From Excoecaria cochinchinensis (lineage: Eukaryota; Streptophyta; Magnoliopsida; Malpighiales; Euphorbiaceae), in the NCBI GenBank assembly GCA_947683425.1, contig CANTUQ010000077.1:248001-312000 (forward strand): 64,000 bases of DNA, read 5' to 3'. Shown piece after piece: positions 1 through 13,420 of the stretch. The stretch's first letter is position 1. Every line of letters begins with the position of its first letter. The position numbers and the translations under genes are program-made. A model generated the notes under the pieces. It ran no database searches and was not told the DNA's origin. It worked only from the letters and a program-made list of their open reading frames with translations.

Positions 1-128
1 AAAAGATTTTAATCCTTGTGAAACTGAAAGACGAAAACCTCCGAATTCCATCCATTTATTCGAAAACCGACATTGATCTCTGCATCGGGTAACTCTGACC
101 TGGACTGCCTCAGGACCCGGTGTCTATA
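1..128 (-). repeat. Terminus of a Tat-like LTR, cut by the window edge
   Basis: The stretch from about 88 to 128 (CATCGGGTAA, then ACCCGGTGTCTATA) resembles 37703-37752, the U3 end of the old minus-strand Tat LTR, which reads CATCGGGTAA...ACCCGATGTCTACA. The last bases are TA where CA is expected, so the end is decayed. What follows is not the polypurine tract seen beside the old Tat LTR, so this may be a solo or 5' LTR end. The assignment rests on about 40 aligned bases. Confidence 0.45.
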
Positions 129-360
129 ATCATCGATAAAAATTTCCTATTACAATAGTTTTTCAACTGTCTAACATAAGTACATGCCAAACCAAAAGAA
201 AAGAAAAATCAAAATATCTTGAGCACAAGTTATAAGAATCTTCTTTTGGCTTCCATGTCTAAATATCGATATGACTCATGATATCAATAGATCTTCAGAC
301 TATTCTCTCGGACTGAAAAATATTCTCTTTTAACCTACATGCGGAAACAACCACACGCTA
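129..360. other. AT-rich spacer with nothing recognised
   Basis: No coding potential, terminal repeat or RNA gene is visible between the two LTR-like pieces. The last five bases (CGCTA) would be the target duplication of the LTR starting at 361, but I did not find a convincing second copy. Confidence 0.4.
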
Positions 361-1041
361 TGTAACACCCTTATACCCTATACGTATACTGCCGACCTAG
401 CGATACTGTGTGATTACCATAATCGTTGAATAGTTATCACTTATTGAATTTACAGGTTAATTTTTTTTCTACATTTATTATAATATACACTAAGTTCACT
501 CAACACTTTAACCACTTATCCAACTTTTACATACCACTTACTCATTTACTTTACTTATTTACAATGACCTATAACTGTATAAATCACTATTCATTTGATA
601 AAAATTTCGGCAGTATAACGGCTTATAATTTTGCACTACCCAAACCTGCAAATTGAAAGTTCCACCACCCCGGCAAGGGCACAACAATATAATCATCCTA
701 TAACCATTCATCCCATCCGCCTTTCATCACACAGACATAATAAAATTCCACACAGATAAAATATACATATAATATTACATGCCAATTTCAACTACTAATA
801 AAGTGTATATACATGCCACAAAATATTTTATTACACATACAAAATCGAAAATATATCTCCTTCTCCTGGCTTGCTCCCCGGTCTGATTTATGCTGCTCCG
901 AACCTATTGGGTACCTACACGCAGTTAAAAACAACTAAGTGCTGAGCATGAAGATGCCCAGTGGTGGTTACCAATCTATAAATTTCCTAAGTAATTTTAT
1001 TTAATAAACATGCTATAATTACATATTCTTATTATTTTCAC

Positions 1042-1084
<43 letters not shown>

Positions 1085-3683
1085 ATTCACTTGTTAAGTC
1101 ACTTAATTAATCTCAAATTGATTTATTCCATCATTCAATTAATCACATAACTATGAATTTAGTCACTTAATTACACTTTTATTCACTTAATTATACTATT
1201 TATTTCATTATCTCACTTAATTATTTATTTTTCCATTAATTACATTTCAATCTTTTTATTCCACTTTTTATTTTCTTAATTACATTTTTACCCTTATAAT
1301 TTTTCCAAAGTTTCCAATTTTATCTTTATCTTTTCTATTAATTCCACTAATATCCCTACTTTTCACTTAATGCCACTTATGTCCTCATTTTTACACTTAT
1401 TCCAATTTTATCCTTTTCTTTTTCATTAATTACCTTTATGTCCCCACAATTACACATATACCATTTATATCCCATATTTTACCATAATTACACTTATATC
1501 CTCACTAATATATATAATTACCAAAATGCCCTTATTTATTCCTTTTTTCACTATTAGCCTTATTTAAATTCCTTTTTGCACATTTATCCTTATTTAACTT
1601 ATTTAATTATAATTTTACCCTTTTCACTTTATTTTTCCACTCTTTAACTTCCAATTTAGCCAAATTTCAATTTAGTCCCTATTTTATCACTTTTTCACTA
1701 TATCACTATTTTAACACCATATTTTATCAAAATTACCATTTTACCCTTTCACTTACACTTTTAACTTATTTTCACCAATTTTTTTATAAAATTACCATTC
1801 TACCCCTAAACTTTCTATTCACTTCATTTTAGTCCTGTTTTCACTCATTTTCATCAATTTTACTATTTTTACCATTTTTATCATATATTTAGCAATATGC
1901 CCCTAGTATGGACCCGGTAGAAAATCTACTGACCGGATATGCGAGACATGGGCTCCACAGACCATTTCACTATAAAATAGTCCAAGTAAAATCATTTTCA
2001 CTACACTACACTGCACTTTACACTGAATATCACTGTACACTATAATAAGCCCTCATTGGCTTATCAATAATGAGTCGCCATGACTCATACCGCGGTGTGG
2101 AATCCCTATGGCTAGCCAATTATATCCTGGACTAGATTTCACTACCAGACAACTCCTAAGAGCAATATCTTTTCAAAATTCATATAAATATCACATTATA
2201 ACAATATGTAATATCCATCATACATCTTATTTTCACTTACCATTTTGCACATACACTCATTTATCATTATATAATCATCCTTATGATATTACATTACATA
2301 TAACATCAAATTGCATACACTTAAATTCACATATACCATTCGGTCAATCCTTCCAATTTCAATATCATGCACTATAATTTCTCTTATTCATTCCATTACA
2401 CTTATTCCATGTTGTACATGTTATATATATCATTATTATACCAAATATCATTGTATATTACACTTTATTTCCCATTATATCATCCGGCCTCACATACACT
2501 TTTTCAATATGATCTCTTTTAATTCTTTTACTCACTAAATCATACAATACACCAATTATACATGTTATAAATATCATTTTCATGCTTCAAACTACCTTAG
2601 AATTCAATTAAATCCCATATGCTCAATTCGGCCACTATTAAAGTTTTCATACTAATTTGATTTAATTTATTCTAACCACTTTTATACACTATATTTAGTC
2701 CCTTAAACATGAATATCAAGTTAGATTTAATTAATCCTATCATTTTTACATACCTAACCTTAGACATAACCTAAAAATCAACACATACAATAGGAAAAGT
2801 ATAGATTTAGCAACCACAAACCTTTTTTCCAAGCTCCAGATCACCTCAAGTTTGTTTCTCCTTTCCTTTGGCTTGAGAAACACCCTCCTTACTTTGATTT
2901 CCCTAAACTTTGCTCACTTGATTTCTCCACTTTCAGTGCACTAAATGAACTCAAACCACTTCCAAAATGTTGTAGAGGAGCTGATATTTAGTTAGGGAGC
3001 TAAGATTTGGGGAGAAATTGGAGTAGAAGAGATAAAAATGGAGGAAAGAGAGAGAAAAGTGGTTATGTTTTGAAGGAAGAAGAAGATCCCGACTTTGGCT
3101 GGATATATCTAGAGAAATCCAGCCATTTCTCTCCTTTTATAGTCCCCTTATGAACCTAACTAGTTCAACCGAAGTGGCTCGACCGATTTAAACTAAAATA
3201 TTGGTTTTTCGGTTCATTTGCACTTTTCTTAAGCATCTATATGTTCCACTCATTATTTTCACTCCTAACGAATTCCATTAATCTTAAAACATCAAAAATA
3301 GGCTCCTTACAAATTTTTAGCTCAATCGGAGTTCATTTGAGCACCGGTTCACTTAAACCGGTTCGATTCGATCAATTTTTCTTCTGCCATAAAATACAAC
3401 TCTAAAACTGTCAAAATTCACAGATAACACTCCCACTATCTTATTTTACACACTTAACATATATTGGGCCATTTAAACATCTAATAACCCCTTGGTCAAA
3501 CCTCGATTCAAATTGAACCGAACCGGAGGCCAACTTCAGAATGACTTTCGGAGGTCGATTTAGCTCCGCTTTCAGTTCCGATTTCACCACTAGACTCCTT
3601 ATGACCCACAGATCATTTTTGCGAAATTAAAATTTTTCGGGCGCCGGACAGCCTGGTTCTCTGTATAGCCACCCCCGGTGTCA
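361..3683 (-). repeat. Degenerate minus-strand Tekay-type LTR, probably solo
   Basis: It opens with TGTAACACCC, the reverse complement of a Tekay LTR 3' end. At about 905-975 it has the block ACCTACACGCAG...GTGCTGAGCA...CAGTGGTGGTTACC. This matches the equivalent block of the fragment at 14278 and, more loosely, the conserved GTGCTAAGC block of the Tekay LTRs at 18781. On the minus strand CTATAAAAGG at about 3136-3145 is a plausible TATA box. The right end is placed after GGTGTCA at 3683 without a matching target duplication, so it is uncertain. The ORFs inside are short and AT-rich and are not genes. Confidence 0.45.
1043..1082. repeat. (TTA)n microsatellite
   Basis: An uninterrupted run of TTA triplets lies inside the degenerate LTR. 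Confidence 0.9.
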
Positions 3684-5056
3684 CCTGACCCGTAATCACT
3701 ATAATTTTAACATACTTAACACTGAACTGCGATACTGGTAAACTCACTTCCTACACTGTTTGACACTGCGATTATCATGGTAACACTGGAATAATGCACT
3801 GATACTTCTAGACCGGTATTTTGGACCATTACATGCTAAGCTATATCTTTAGTGATGTTCAAGCAATTCCATTTTTTATCCATCTCAATTCATTTTAGCA
3901 TAACATATAATATTTTTCAAATGTAAATATTTGTATTTATTTCTAAGCATAAATAGACATCAAAATTAATTTATAAAAAATTAGACATGCAAATAATTAT
4001 ACTAATTCATGTTAAGCTACATAATAATTAATAGATATTACAATTAAACTAACAATCATTTATTACTTCCCTTTGAAGTTCTTTAATTAGCAATTATGCA
4101 TGTATTTATTCCATTTTTTTTACTTGTATTTTCATTTGCCCCAAGTAAACTATAGAGGATTTGCCAAGCCGGATAAGCGGGATATTAAATACGGGACACC
4201 AGTTCTTGGAACCATTAGGTCAATTTATATAAATCTCATAATATTACTTAATTTCCAATATTTTCTTATTGGGACATCTTTCGGTCTATTTATATATCTC
4301 AAATATTCAACACTGGAACCAAGCTCTTAGCCTTTTGTCCGGTAACATATATCATCACGCGGTACTGCTAATCCCCCAATTGGCATGCCAACCTCCTCGT
4401 ATTCCTCCAATTCCTTTCTATTTGTACTAAGACCATATCTAATTAAATTTTCATTGCAAATTAGAGATATAATAGCATAATACTCTTGAGCATAAATAGC
4501 CAAGTTCATTTCATTTCATTCTTCATAATCATCATCAAATCATGATTTAACATGAATTCATCTTTTATTAAGCATCAAAATAGTCAATTTAAGCTATTTA
4601 GTATTCGATATTAAGTATATATTAATTGTTCAAAAATTGAGTCTTAACGTCATAGTGTTCAATCATTAAACAACCATACTTATGCCCCTTATTTAGTTTT
4701 AACATAAATATAGACATTTTTATGCCTAAAAATCATTTTTCATTATTAATTCCATTTTCATAATATCGTAATTCTTAAAGCGCAATCATTAACTAAAACT
4801 AATTCTAGCCATTTACATACTCACATACATACATATTCATGTACATGTACATATAATATACATGTCGTTTATCATGTTGCTTCTTACTTAAACATACTCA
4901 AGATCATCCTTGTATCTATATACTTTACTCATATACTATATATAATGTATTATACCCCATAACTATATTTGAACATACAAGCTATACTAATTCTTTCTTC
5001 ATCCATATTGTCACACTAAAGCATAATTTAATTAATTTATTTATTTATACCCAAAC
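3684..5056. other. AT-rich interval, probably decayed LTR
   Basis: No gene is visible. Pieces such as CCGGTAAC...CGCGGTACTG near 4340-4370 recall blocks near 1917-2100 of the preceding LTR. I suspect another minus-strand Tekay-type LTR that continues at 13426-14277 after the solo LTR insertion. I cannot place its ends. Confidence 0.3.
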
Positions 5057-6465
5057 TGCAAGGACCCAAAATACACCCTAACTACATTAAGGCATGTTTA
5101 GGGTGAAACAAAAATCGAATGTGTTTGATTTAGCAATGGAAGTGTCGAAAAGAATACAGCCGTCATTAATTTGAAAGTTTCAGTAAGTTTTGGTAAATTG
5201 GACAATTATATTGTTATGCCATAAACGGCATTAAAAGAATTATTTTGGTGACCAAAAATGTGTAATTGGATGATAGAAGTGGTTAATTGTAGTAAAGGAC
5301 GTAACCGGTATTATTTAAAAAGGTTAAGGGTAATTTGGTCATTTTACACTTATGGATCAAATGGAAGGAATTAAGTAATTATGTGGGCCAATGTATGAGA
5401 ATAGATTAGTAGTATGCCAAATGTATAAAAAAACAAAAGTGGAAGGGACTAAATTTAAATTTAACATAAAAATCAAGAGGTAGCCAATGAGAAGTTGATA
5501 TGTGGAGATATGGATAAGCATACATTAAAGACCATATTTAAGCCAAATTTGGCTTGGCTTTTTAAGGCAATTCTGCCAAGCACAAGAGAGAGAGAGGAGA
5601 GCAGCCACTTTCCTCTTCAAGTTCCTCAAAATTTATGCTCTCCCTCTAATGCTTATGCTTTCCCAAATAGATGTTTCGGAATTCAAGTGTATAAATCAAG
5701 TTAAAAAGGTACGTTTGTGTAGTTGCATCTCTTCTTCTCCTCTATTGGTAAGATTTAAGATTTATATGGAAATTATGGTTAGTAGGGATGCTAACATGAA
5801 ATTTGTGGGTTTTGATGAGAAAATTGGTTGATTGTAACCATGGAAGAGTATGGGAGTAAGAGAGTGCAGCCAATTGAACTAAAAAGAGCAAAGGAAGTGA
5901 GGTTTGGAAACTATGTTATTTTTATGAGTCTTGATGATGAATAATCCGACTTGAGATATATTTGAATGATATGTGTTGATCTATAGTGATGGTAGTGAGT
6001 GTTGGCTTTAACTTATTAAAAATGTGCATGTGAATAGGATTTGGTGAAAACTGTGTTGGGACATACTTGACCCCTCTTTAGTTACTAGGCTTTAATTGAC
6101 GCTTTAGGACTCCAAATTTTATGAAGCTAGTTCCATTGAAAATATAAGACATAGACGTAAAAATGTCTTCTAAATATCCATAAGCTAAATCTGGCTCTAA
6201 GTGCTTCCAAATTGGCCAAAATAGAGATGTCTCTACTTTGGCTAGTTCATTGGAGTAGTTCAGGTTGTTTTCATCATATATGATGATTTAGATGTCCAAA
6301 TGATTTGAAAGTTGTTTTGTATGAAATATAACATCCTAGGAATCATTTGTTAAGAAGGACATTTTGCCTAAAAATGATGTTTAGAGGTTGGTTTAGGCGG
6401 TTCAATTGTGAAGTGAAAAGCAGTCCTATTAGCCTATTTTTCGTAGGGCACCTGATGGAGGCTTC

Positions 6466-7392
6466 TGTCGCGAGCGTGACCATGGTCACAAGCATGATAG
6501 AACAAGCTAAATGAGGGCTTTTCTTCTTATTTGGGACCCCATGGCTGGCATAAATCATTCCCCACCTTTACCCTCCTCTAGTTTGTGTATTTTGGTGTAT
6601 TTTTCCTCCCAAAACACACCCGAACTTAACTGAAACTTTCTAAGACTTATCCATCACATGTTTAGAGTTTGTAAAATGTAAATAAATTTCTATCACTTTG
6701 GAATACAAGTGAGTAAGGTTATAAATATGAATAATTGCTAAGATACTTAAAGGCATAATTAGTCGAACATTTTGGAATGAATCCAAAAGTGACATGTTGA
6801 ACCTTTAGAGCTACGGGGTTCTGATTCCCAATCCCTTGGGATATGTAGGAAGCTTGGAATACTATTTCAAGTCGAAACCAAAGTATAGAAACTTTAAAAA
6901 TAAATGTGGCATGTATATGAAGATGTATAGAGAGTTTATGGGTCCATGAATGATTCGAGCCTCGAGTAGGCTTACTTATGGTTTAAAATGGTTATATGAT
7001 GTTAAGATTGAATTAAATAATTTTTTTAAGTGTGTTATAAACTGAAAATGAAATGAATCTTTCGTATATCAAATTATTTTTAAATAACCGTCTAAATACT
7101 GAGAAAATCTTGACAAATGAATAATCTGAGATGTTTGGATGTTTGTCATGTAGGCAAAGAGTTAGTTTGGTGTTTTGGGGAGGTATTGTTTGAAGAGAGC
7201 TATGCAGGACAGTGACGAAATGTGACGCTCGACTCTGTCGCGAGCGCGATAGAGAACCCATGATATGATCTTTCATCAGACACTCTATGTCATGAATGCG
7301 ACCTTATGCAAGAGAACGACGAAAGCCGTCCAGCTCTCTGTCACAAGCACGACATATGGTGTGATTCATCCCTATCGCGAGCGCGACCCTCC
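6466..7392. repeat. CpG-rich palindromic blocks in the solo LTR
   Basis: Scattered copies of GTCGCGAGCG(C/T)GA occur near 6467, 7238 and 7375, with degenerate relatives at about 7300-7360. They resemble the TGTCGCGCTCGCGACA units of the minus-strand Tekay LTR and are partly decayed by C-to-T type changes. Confidence 0.6.
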
Positions 7393-8424
7393 TTTATGCT
7401 ATGAATGTTTACTTGTTTAATATACTTTGCATAGATTTTCAATTATGGGTTATAGATGATTCAATGTATCAACTATAATAGGATATTGCTTATTGAAATT
7501 ACCATGCTATATTATACGGATAATTGAACATTAATTGGACAAAAAATTTAGCCTGCATAGTCGAGTCATGGATAGATAGGCATACCTATAGAGTTCTGTT
7601 TGCTACAGCCTATGCATTTTTTAGACCCTAATTAAGTCCCTATGCATTTGGGTCCTTGCGATCCTCTATGTGTTTTGATCTTGTTTAAGATCCCTATGTG
7701 TTTTAAAAGAAAAGAAAAATAAAAAAAATGTTTTCGTACCAAGGGTTATCTATGCGTTCACTTGTTATCCACTATATTGAGTTTGCAGGCAAAACTATGT
7801 GTATGATTATGACATGAAGTAATATGAATTATGAAAATGATACTACCTGAAATGTATAAGATACATTTTATTATTGTGAATTAAATGCTTCTTTGAATGG
7901 ATAAAATAATGTGATAAGGCAACTATTTAGGCAAGATGTGTTAAATGAATGTGGTAAACTAGAATAAATATGAACAAGTGAACAGAATGACATGTATAAG
8001 ATGTGAGAAGGTATAAATAATGTGAAAGTGATTTGTTAACATTGATGTGTGAATAAAACCATGTGTTAATTGAATAAATGTATATGCGAAAGATGTGTGT
8101 ATGTTTTAATAAACTCTTTGAAAGTGCCTAACTTATTATAATCGGCATGTTTATACTTTCTATATTATGCTTTTCTTTGGACCTTTTTGACGGCCATACT
8201 TAGTGGTCGTCCATTTTTATGTGTTTCCCACTAAACTTTATGCTTAGCACGAATTTTCTTTTAATCCGTGTAGGTGCAAGTGATCGAGTCTCTTTTGAGG
8301 ATCATCCGCAGCAGGCTAGCCCAATGCAAGTTTATGAAGTGATCTTAGAGTAGGACTTGTATAGTCTTAAGAATGTATGTAAAATTAGGAATTTTGAAAT
8401 ATAAGTTTTGTAGAAGTAATATTA

Positions 8425-8454
8425 CACTACAAGAATTTTATGAAATAGCAACGG
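8425..8454 (+). repeat. CACTA left terminal inverted repeat
   Basis: It starts CACTACAAGAA and runs into the first AATAGCAACGG subterminal unit. It pairs with the right end at 13151-13180 with a few mismatches. Confidence 0.9.
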
Positions 8455-9512
8455 AATTTTTTCCCTTGCTAAATAGCAACGGAATTCCATTTCCGTTGCT
8501 ATTTAGCAACGGAAATATTATTCCGTTGCTATTTTCTGTCATGTTTCACATCTATAGCAACGGAAATTATTTTCGATATTTTCCGTCGCTAAAAGATGAG
8601 GGAAAGTTTGGCGCATGAATTTAGCAACGGTTTATAGCAACGGAATCGAAAATCCGTTGCAAAAAATCGCGCGAAAAAATGCGGGAGCAGAAAATAGCAC
8701 GGGAAATAATATTCTGTTGCTAAATAGCAATGGAATAACTATTCCGTTGCTATAAATGTGGGATAAAAGAATTGAGTCATAAAATAGCAAGGGAAATAAT
8801 ATTCCGTTGCTATAAATGTGGGATAAAAGAATTTGGTCATAAAATAGCAAGGGAAATAATATGCCGTTGCTAAATAGCAACGGAATAGATATTCCGTTGC
8901 TAATTTAGCAACGGAATTAGAATTCCGTTGCTATAAATGTGGGATAAAAGAATTGGGTCATAAAATAGCAAGGGAAATAATATTCCGTTGCTAAATAGCA
9001 ACGGAATAGATATTCCGTTACTAATTTAGCATCGGAATTAGAATTCCGTTGCTATAAATGTGGGATAAAAGAATTGGGTCATAAAATAGCAAGGGAAATA
9101 ATATTCCGTTGCTAAATAGCAACGTAATAGAAATTCTGTTGCTAATTTAGCAACGGAATTAGAATTCCGTTGCTATAAATGTGGGATAAAAGAATTGGGT
9201 CATAAAATAGCAAGGGAAATAATATTTCGTTGCTAAATAGCAACGAAATTGCTAATTTAGCAACGGAATTAGAATTCCGTTGCTATAAATGTGGGATAAA
9301 AGAATTGGGTCATAAAATAGCAAGGGAAACAATATTCCGTTACTAAATAGCAACGGAATATTTTTTCCGTTGCTAAATAGCAAGGGAATAATCTTTCGTT
9401 GCTATATAAAATAGCAACAGAAGGATTGTTCCATTGCTATTTAGCAACGGAAGTATATTTCCGTTGCTCATTAGCAACGGAAATATACTTCCGTTGCTAT
9501 ATTTTTCATAAC
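8445..9512. repeat. CACTA left subterminal repeat array
   Basis: The core TAGCAACGGAA and its reverse complement TTCCGTTGCTA recur dozens of times, often as head-to-head pairs. Superimposed is a higher-order unit of roughly 110-140 bp, marked by TATAAATGTGGGATAAAAGAATTG, repeated about six times between 8750 and 9330. In En/Spm elements such subterminal motifs are transposase-binding sites. Confidence 0.9.
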
Positions 9513-9522
9513 TTGCGTAGTC

Positions 9523-10075
9523 GTGTCACTTCTTACCTATTTTGCTAATTTCTTTTACCTCTCACCAAAATCGTCTTCCACCATAGCCGCCGCTCATCCT
9601 CACAGCCATCACCTTCCGTTCCGATCAGCCGTTGTTAGGGGTCTTGGGAGTTGGGTTATTTTCCAGTCGGGTTGGGTTATCCGAAAGACCATTTTTTTCT
9701 TTCTCCATCTCGATCTCTGTCTCCCTAGCTTGTGCACTGGTTTTTCGTCTCGATCTCTGTCTCCCTAGCTTGACTCGATGTTCCTCGTCTTTACCCCAAT
9801 CTCACCCTCCCTGTCTTGCTCTCGATCTGTCTCAATCCTGCTTTCGCTCTCTGTATATCGATCTCGCTCTCACTCTCCCTCTCCCAAGGCCCTCACTCGA
9901 TTTTTTGTCATCAATAAGGTATGTTTTTCATCAAGATGGAAATGAAATAGGAAGAGAATTCTTTTCTATTTTTCAAATTTTTCGTATTAAGTGGTGTAGT
10001 TTACAGAAAAAGAAATAATTCTCTGGCTTGTTTTTGATCGCAGGGTACCAATTTAGCTTGCTCTAATTAAGGTAT
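9523..10075 (+). other. Exon- or 5'-UTR-like captured segment in the CACTA element
   Basis: This part is much richer in C than its surroundings, with a CT-rich tract that includes a direct duplication of CTCGATCTCTGTCTCCCTAG (about 9710 and 9747). Donor-like AAGGTATG occurs at about 9917 and 10070, and an acceptor-like TCGCAGGG at about 10041. That composition resembles a plant 5' UTR with short introns. I recognise no protein in the frames. Confidence 0.3.
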
Positions 10076-11466
10076 GCTTCTATTTCGATTGCGTTTCTCG
10101 AATCAAGTTTTCTGTTTCAAATCTGTTATTTGATATTCAATTGGTCATTACCAGTTTTTAGAACTCTTAGCTCGTTATTTTGTTTTCTAGGGTTTGTTTT
10201 TATTATCCTGCTCAAATTGGTTTAATTTACCCTAAAACTGCATGAATTTGTTCCTTTTTTGTGATTATTAAGAGGTTTTATGCTCTGTGTTGTTTAAGGT
10301 AATTATGTGCTTAGCTCGGCTAAGCCGAATATTCGGGATAAGGTTTCAAAGAGAAGTAATAAACAAAAATAAAGATTCCTCTAATAAGGAGGTTATAGAA
10401 TTAAGTAGTTGTTTAAATTATAAAATGTTGCAATGAGGACAAGAATCAAACCCCATGTGTAGATGCTCTTTTGCAACCCATAATCTTTTATATTTACATG
10501 TTTATATAAATATATATGTATATGTTCTTACGCATAAGGGATGTACTTTTCTGCAAAGTAATTTATAGATAAATTCAAATTCTTTCTTTGGATTCTTCTC
10601 TCTTTCATGTGCATTATTGATTCAGAATATCATGTATTTTCCACATGAACTTGGTTGTACTTCAACAAAATAAAATAATACCTGGAACCCATGAAAAAAT
10701 AATTAATTAAGTGGTTTAATTCATTTTTCTTTTTCTCCATTAATTTGTTGCATATGATATGGTAGCTGAATATTAATTATATTAAATACAAATTAATTTC
10801 ATCAAAAGCAGGAACTAATTTCTTCTTGATCTAAACCACAAAAATAGACGTTTGTGATTCCACTTGAACATGGTAAAGAAGGGTGGGGAGCACCTAATCC
10901 ATCTAAGAAGCTCTCTTCCACAGTAAATTCTACAAAACTGGTAATTGTCGATTTAGAATTGATGATCTGTTGTTTTTTAGGTCTCCTTCTCCTCTGAAAT
11001 ATCCTATGAACAACCCATTCTTTATTATTATTAACACTAGTTTTTGTGTGAAGAACTAATCATTAATTCAACAAATTATATTCTTGATATATATGTTTTT
11101 ATGCTTTTCTTAATTTATATCTCTTTGAGTTTAATTCAATGGTTTTGATTTTGGATGTAATCTTCCCTACTGTTTTTGGAATTTAACAACAATATTTTTT
11201 TTTATTTTATTGCTCACTGATTTAAGATCAATGTAAGCCTGATGAGTCTGTTAATTTAATAGATGATGACAGAAATCTACTGCATTGTTTTCTACACTTT
11301 TTTTTAAGTGTTTAGTGATGATAATGTTGGCTTCTGGTTCTGCACAATTGCAATTTAGTCATTCTTCAAATATATATCAGTCGTATAAGGGCATCAATCT
11401 TCTTGCACAGTGGATTACTTATATCTCAATTGAATTCATTTGTGGTTATACTTCTTAATGTTGCAG
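10076..11466. other. AT-rich intron-like interior of the CACTA element
   Basis: No coding frame is visible. The sequence is T-rich like plant introns and leads directly to the acceptor of the LRR-type exon, so it may be captured intron DNA. Confidence 0.35.
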
Positions 11467-11538
11467 CGCTTTTGGATCTAACAACTTCTCTGGTCGTCTT
11501 CCAGCTGAACTACGGAATTGTATCAAGCTAGAGCAAAT
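11467..11538 (+). pseudogene. Captured LRR receptor-kinase-like exon (72 nt)
   Basis: The segment is preceded by TTGCAG and followed by GTAAGT, so it is bounded like an internal exon and is exactly 72 nt. In the phase that keeps it open it reads ...SNNFSGRLPAEL...KLEQ, one leucine-rich repeat with the plant-specific NNFSG(x)LPxEL signature. Arrays of 72-nt exons each encoding one LRR are typical of plant LRR receptor kinases, including the LRR-VIII group. No neighbouring LRR exon or kinase domain was found, so it is an isolated capture rather than a gene. Confidence 0.65.
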
Positions 11539-11894
11539 GTAAGTTCTGTTCGACTGTTTTAGTTCCAATCTGTCTTGTATAATCTTTTTGTCTTGTCAAA
11601 AGGGATTATGTACAAGTTGATTTTTCAGATATAAATAAGCCACTTATACATTTGGGTATTGAAATGACTTAAAAGTATTATAGTATTCATACACTAGCCC
11701 ATATTATTAATAGCAACAAATTCATGATTCCTTGGTTTTAAAATTTTTAGCTGATGCAAATTGAATAATTTGATATGTGAACATAAGATAAAGAATGCAA
11801 TAATGGTCTTCTGCAGGGAGAGTGAATAATGGCAGGAGAAAAAATATATTTTTTCTATTATTTTTTTTCATGTCAATTTGGTATAAAAGAACTG

Positions 11895-12025
<131 letters not shown>

Positions 12026-12224
12026 AATATTTTGTATAGTACTCACCCATGAAACAACTTTTAGACCTAATTTAAGTCTAAATTTATTTTCTTCAACTCG
12101 ATGCTGATCTCAAATTTATAGCTAATCAAACTAATTCATCATCTTAGGTATTTATGTTAGGAGTATGCCTTGAAATCCATGTATATTAGGAATATTTTCT
12201 ATATATATAAACTCATCATTAATT

Positions 12225-12470
12225 ATGAGTAGGCATCATTTATTTGGTTTAGGGTCAATTGCAAACACTTGCCATCCAAAGTCCTCTACATCATCCATTC
12301 CTGCATGTAGTAAGCGGTGTGAGTCTTCTCAAAGAGTTGTTCAGTTAGAGACCACAGTCGCTATGTTGATGGATTCTTTAACTGCTTTAAAGAATCGGGT
12401 TGAAGATTTGGAAACACATCGTGCTCCGCAGTCAGATCGGTCTCCTCCACCTCCACCTCCACCTATGTAG
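12225..12470 (+). CDS. Unidentified 81-residue frame near the CACTA right end
   Basis: The frame holds a heptad-like stretch (RVVQLETTVAMLMDSLTALK, then NRVEDLE) followed by a run of seven prolines before the stop. A coiled-coil plus proline-rich tail close to the 3' end recalls the C-terminus of plant En/Spm-type transposase proteins, so this may be the last exon of a deleted transposase gene. Without a database match this is only a suggestion. Confidence 0.3.
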   Translation: MSRHHLFGLGSIANTCHPKSSTSSIPACSKRCESSQRVVQLETTVAMLMDSLTALKNRVEDLETHRAPQSDRSPPPPPPPM

Positions 12471-12727
12471 TATTTTTAATGTCATTTGTATTGAATTTAT
12501 ATTTTATTTGTGACAGTTTCACTAGTTTTTTTACTTTACAATGATATTATACTGAATTTAATTTTGTGATATTTTTTTGGATTTTTCTTTTATATATTAT
12601 AATATATTTTCAGGATTTTAATTATTGTGTATTACAATTTTTATATGAGATTATAAGCATACATTATTAATATATACAGGATTTGAATTATATAAATTTA
12701 ATAAATAATTTTTTTCACTTGTTGTAA

Positions 12728-13165
12728 ATAGCAACGGAAGTTGCATTCCGTTGCTAAAAATAGCAAGGGAAATACATTTCCGTTGCTATTTTGTTATTCC
12801 GTTGCTAAAAATAGCAACGGAAATACATTTCCCTTGCTATTTTTAGCAACGGAATAACATTTCCGTTGCTAATTGCACTATATTTATTTACAAATATAAT
12901 ACCTATACTGTTGAAAATAGCAACGAAAAATGTATTCCGTTGCTAATCCCTTGCTACAGATATTATAATTATAATAATAAAATACGGAAAATAGCAACGA
13001 AATTCTTATTCCGTTGCTATTTTTAGCAACGGAAAATTTTTCCGTTGCTAAATTTAGCGTCGGCCGAAATTGCAACGGAACATTCCGTTGCTATTTTCCG
13101 TTGCTAATTTTAATTAGCAACAGAAAAGTAGCAAATTCCGTTGCTATTTTCCCTTGCTATTTCTT
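12728..13165. repeat. CACTA right subterminal repeat array
   Basis: Direct and inverted TAGCAACGGAA/TTCCGTTGCTA units recur up to the right terminal inverted repeat. This array is about 0.44 kb, less than half the length of the left one. Confidence 0.88.
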
Positions 13166-13180
13166 AATTTTCTTGTAGTG
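13151..13180 (-). repeat. CACTA right terminal inverted repeat
   Basis: It ends TTCTTGTAGTG and is followed by the TTA target duplication. It pairs with the left end at 8425. Confidence 0.9.
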
Positions 13181-13420
13181 TTAGCTATGTAATTGAACTA
13201 TCTGTAGTAAGTTCTGAAGAAGTATATTTTATACGGTGCTTGCGTAATAAATTTATAGTTAACTATACAAGTTTATTTGAAAATGAAAGAAATTTTATAA
13301 CTCAGATTTTGGCATAAAGTTTTATAGGTTTTAAATGTTTGTTTCAGTAGCACCCTTGACCGTCGCCGTGAACAACCAAATCACGATACGATTTATTGCG
13401 TACGGGTAAGGGATATTACA

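Noticed and set aside
5495..5831. 60-69 residue ORFs in the solo LTR as small genes
   Set aside because: They lie in the leader of an LTR and have no counterpart in related LTRs.
9523..10018. Two overlapping ORFs in the CACTA element as a real gene
   Set aside because: CT-rich leader-like sequence with no recognisable domain; kept only as a possible captured UTR.
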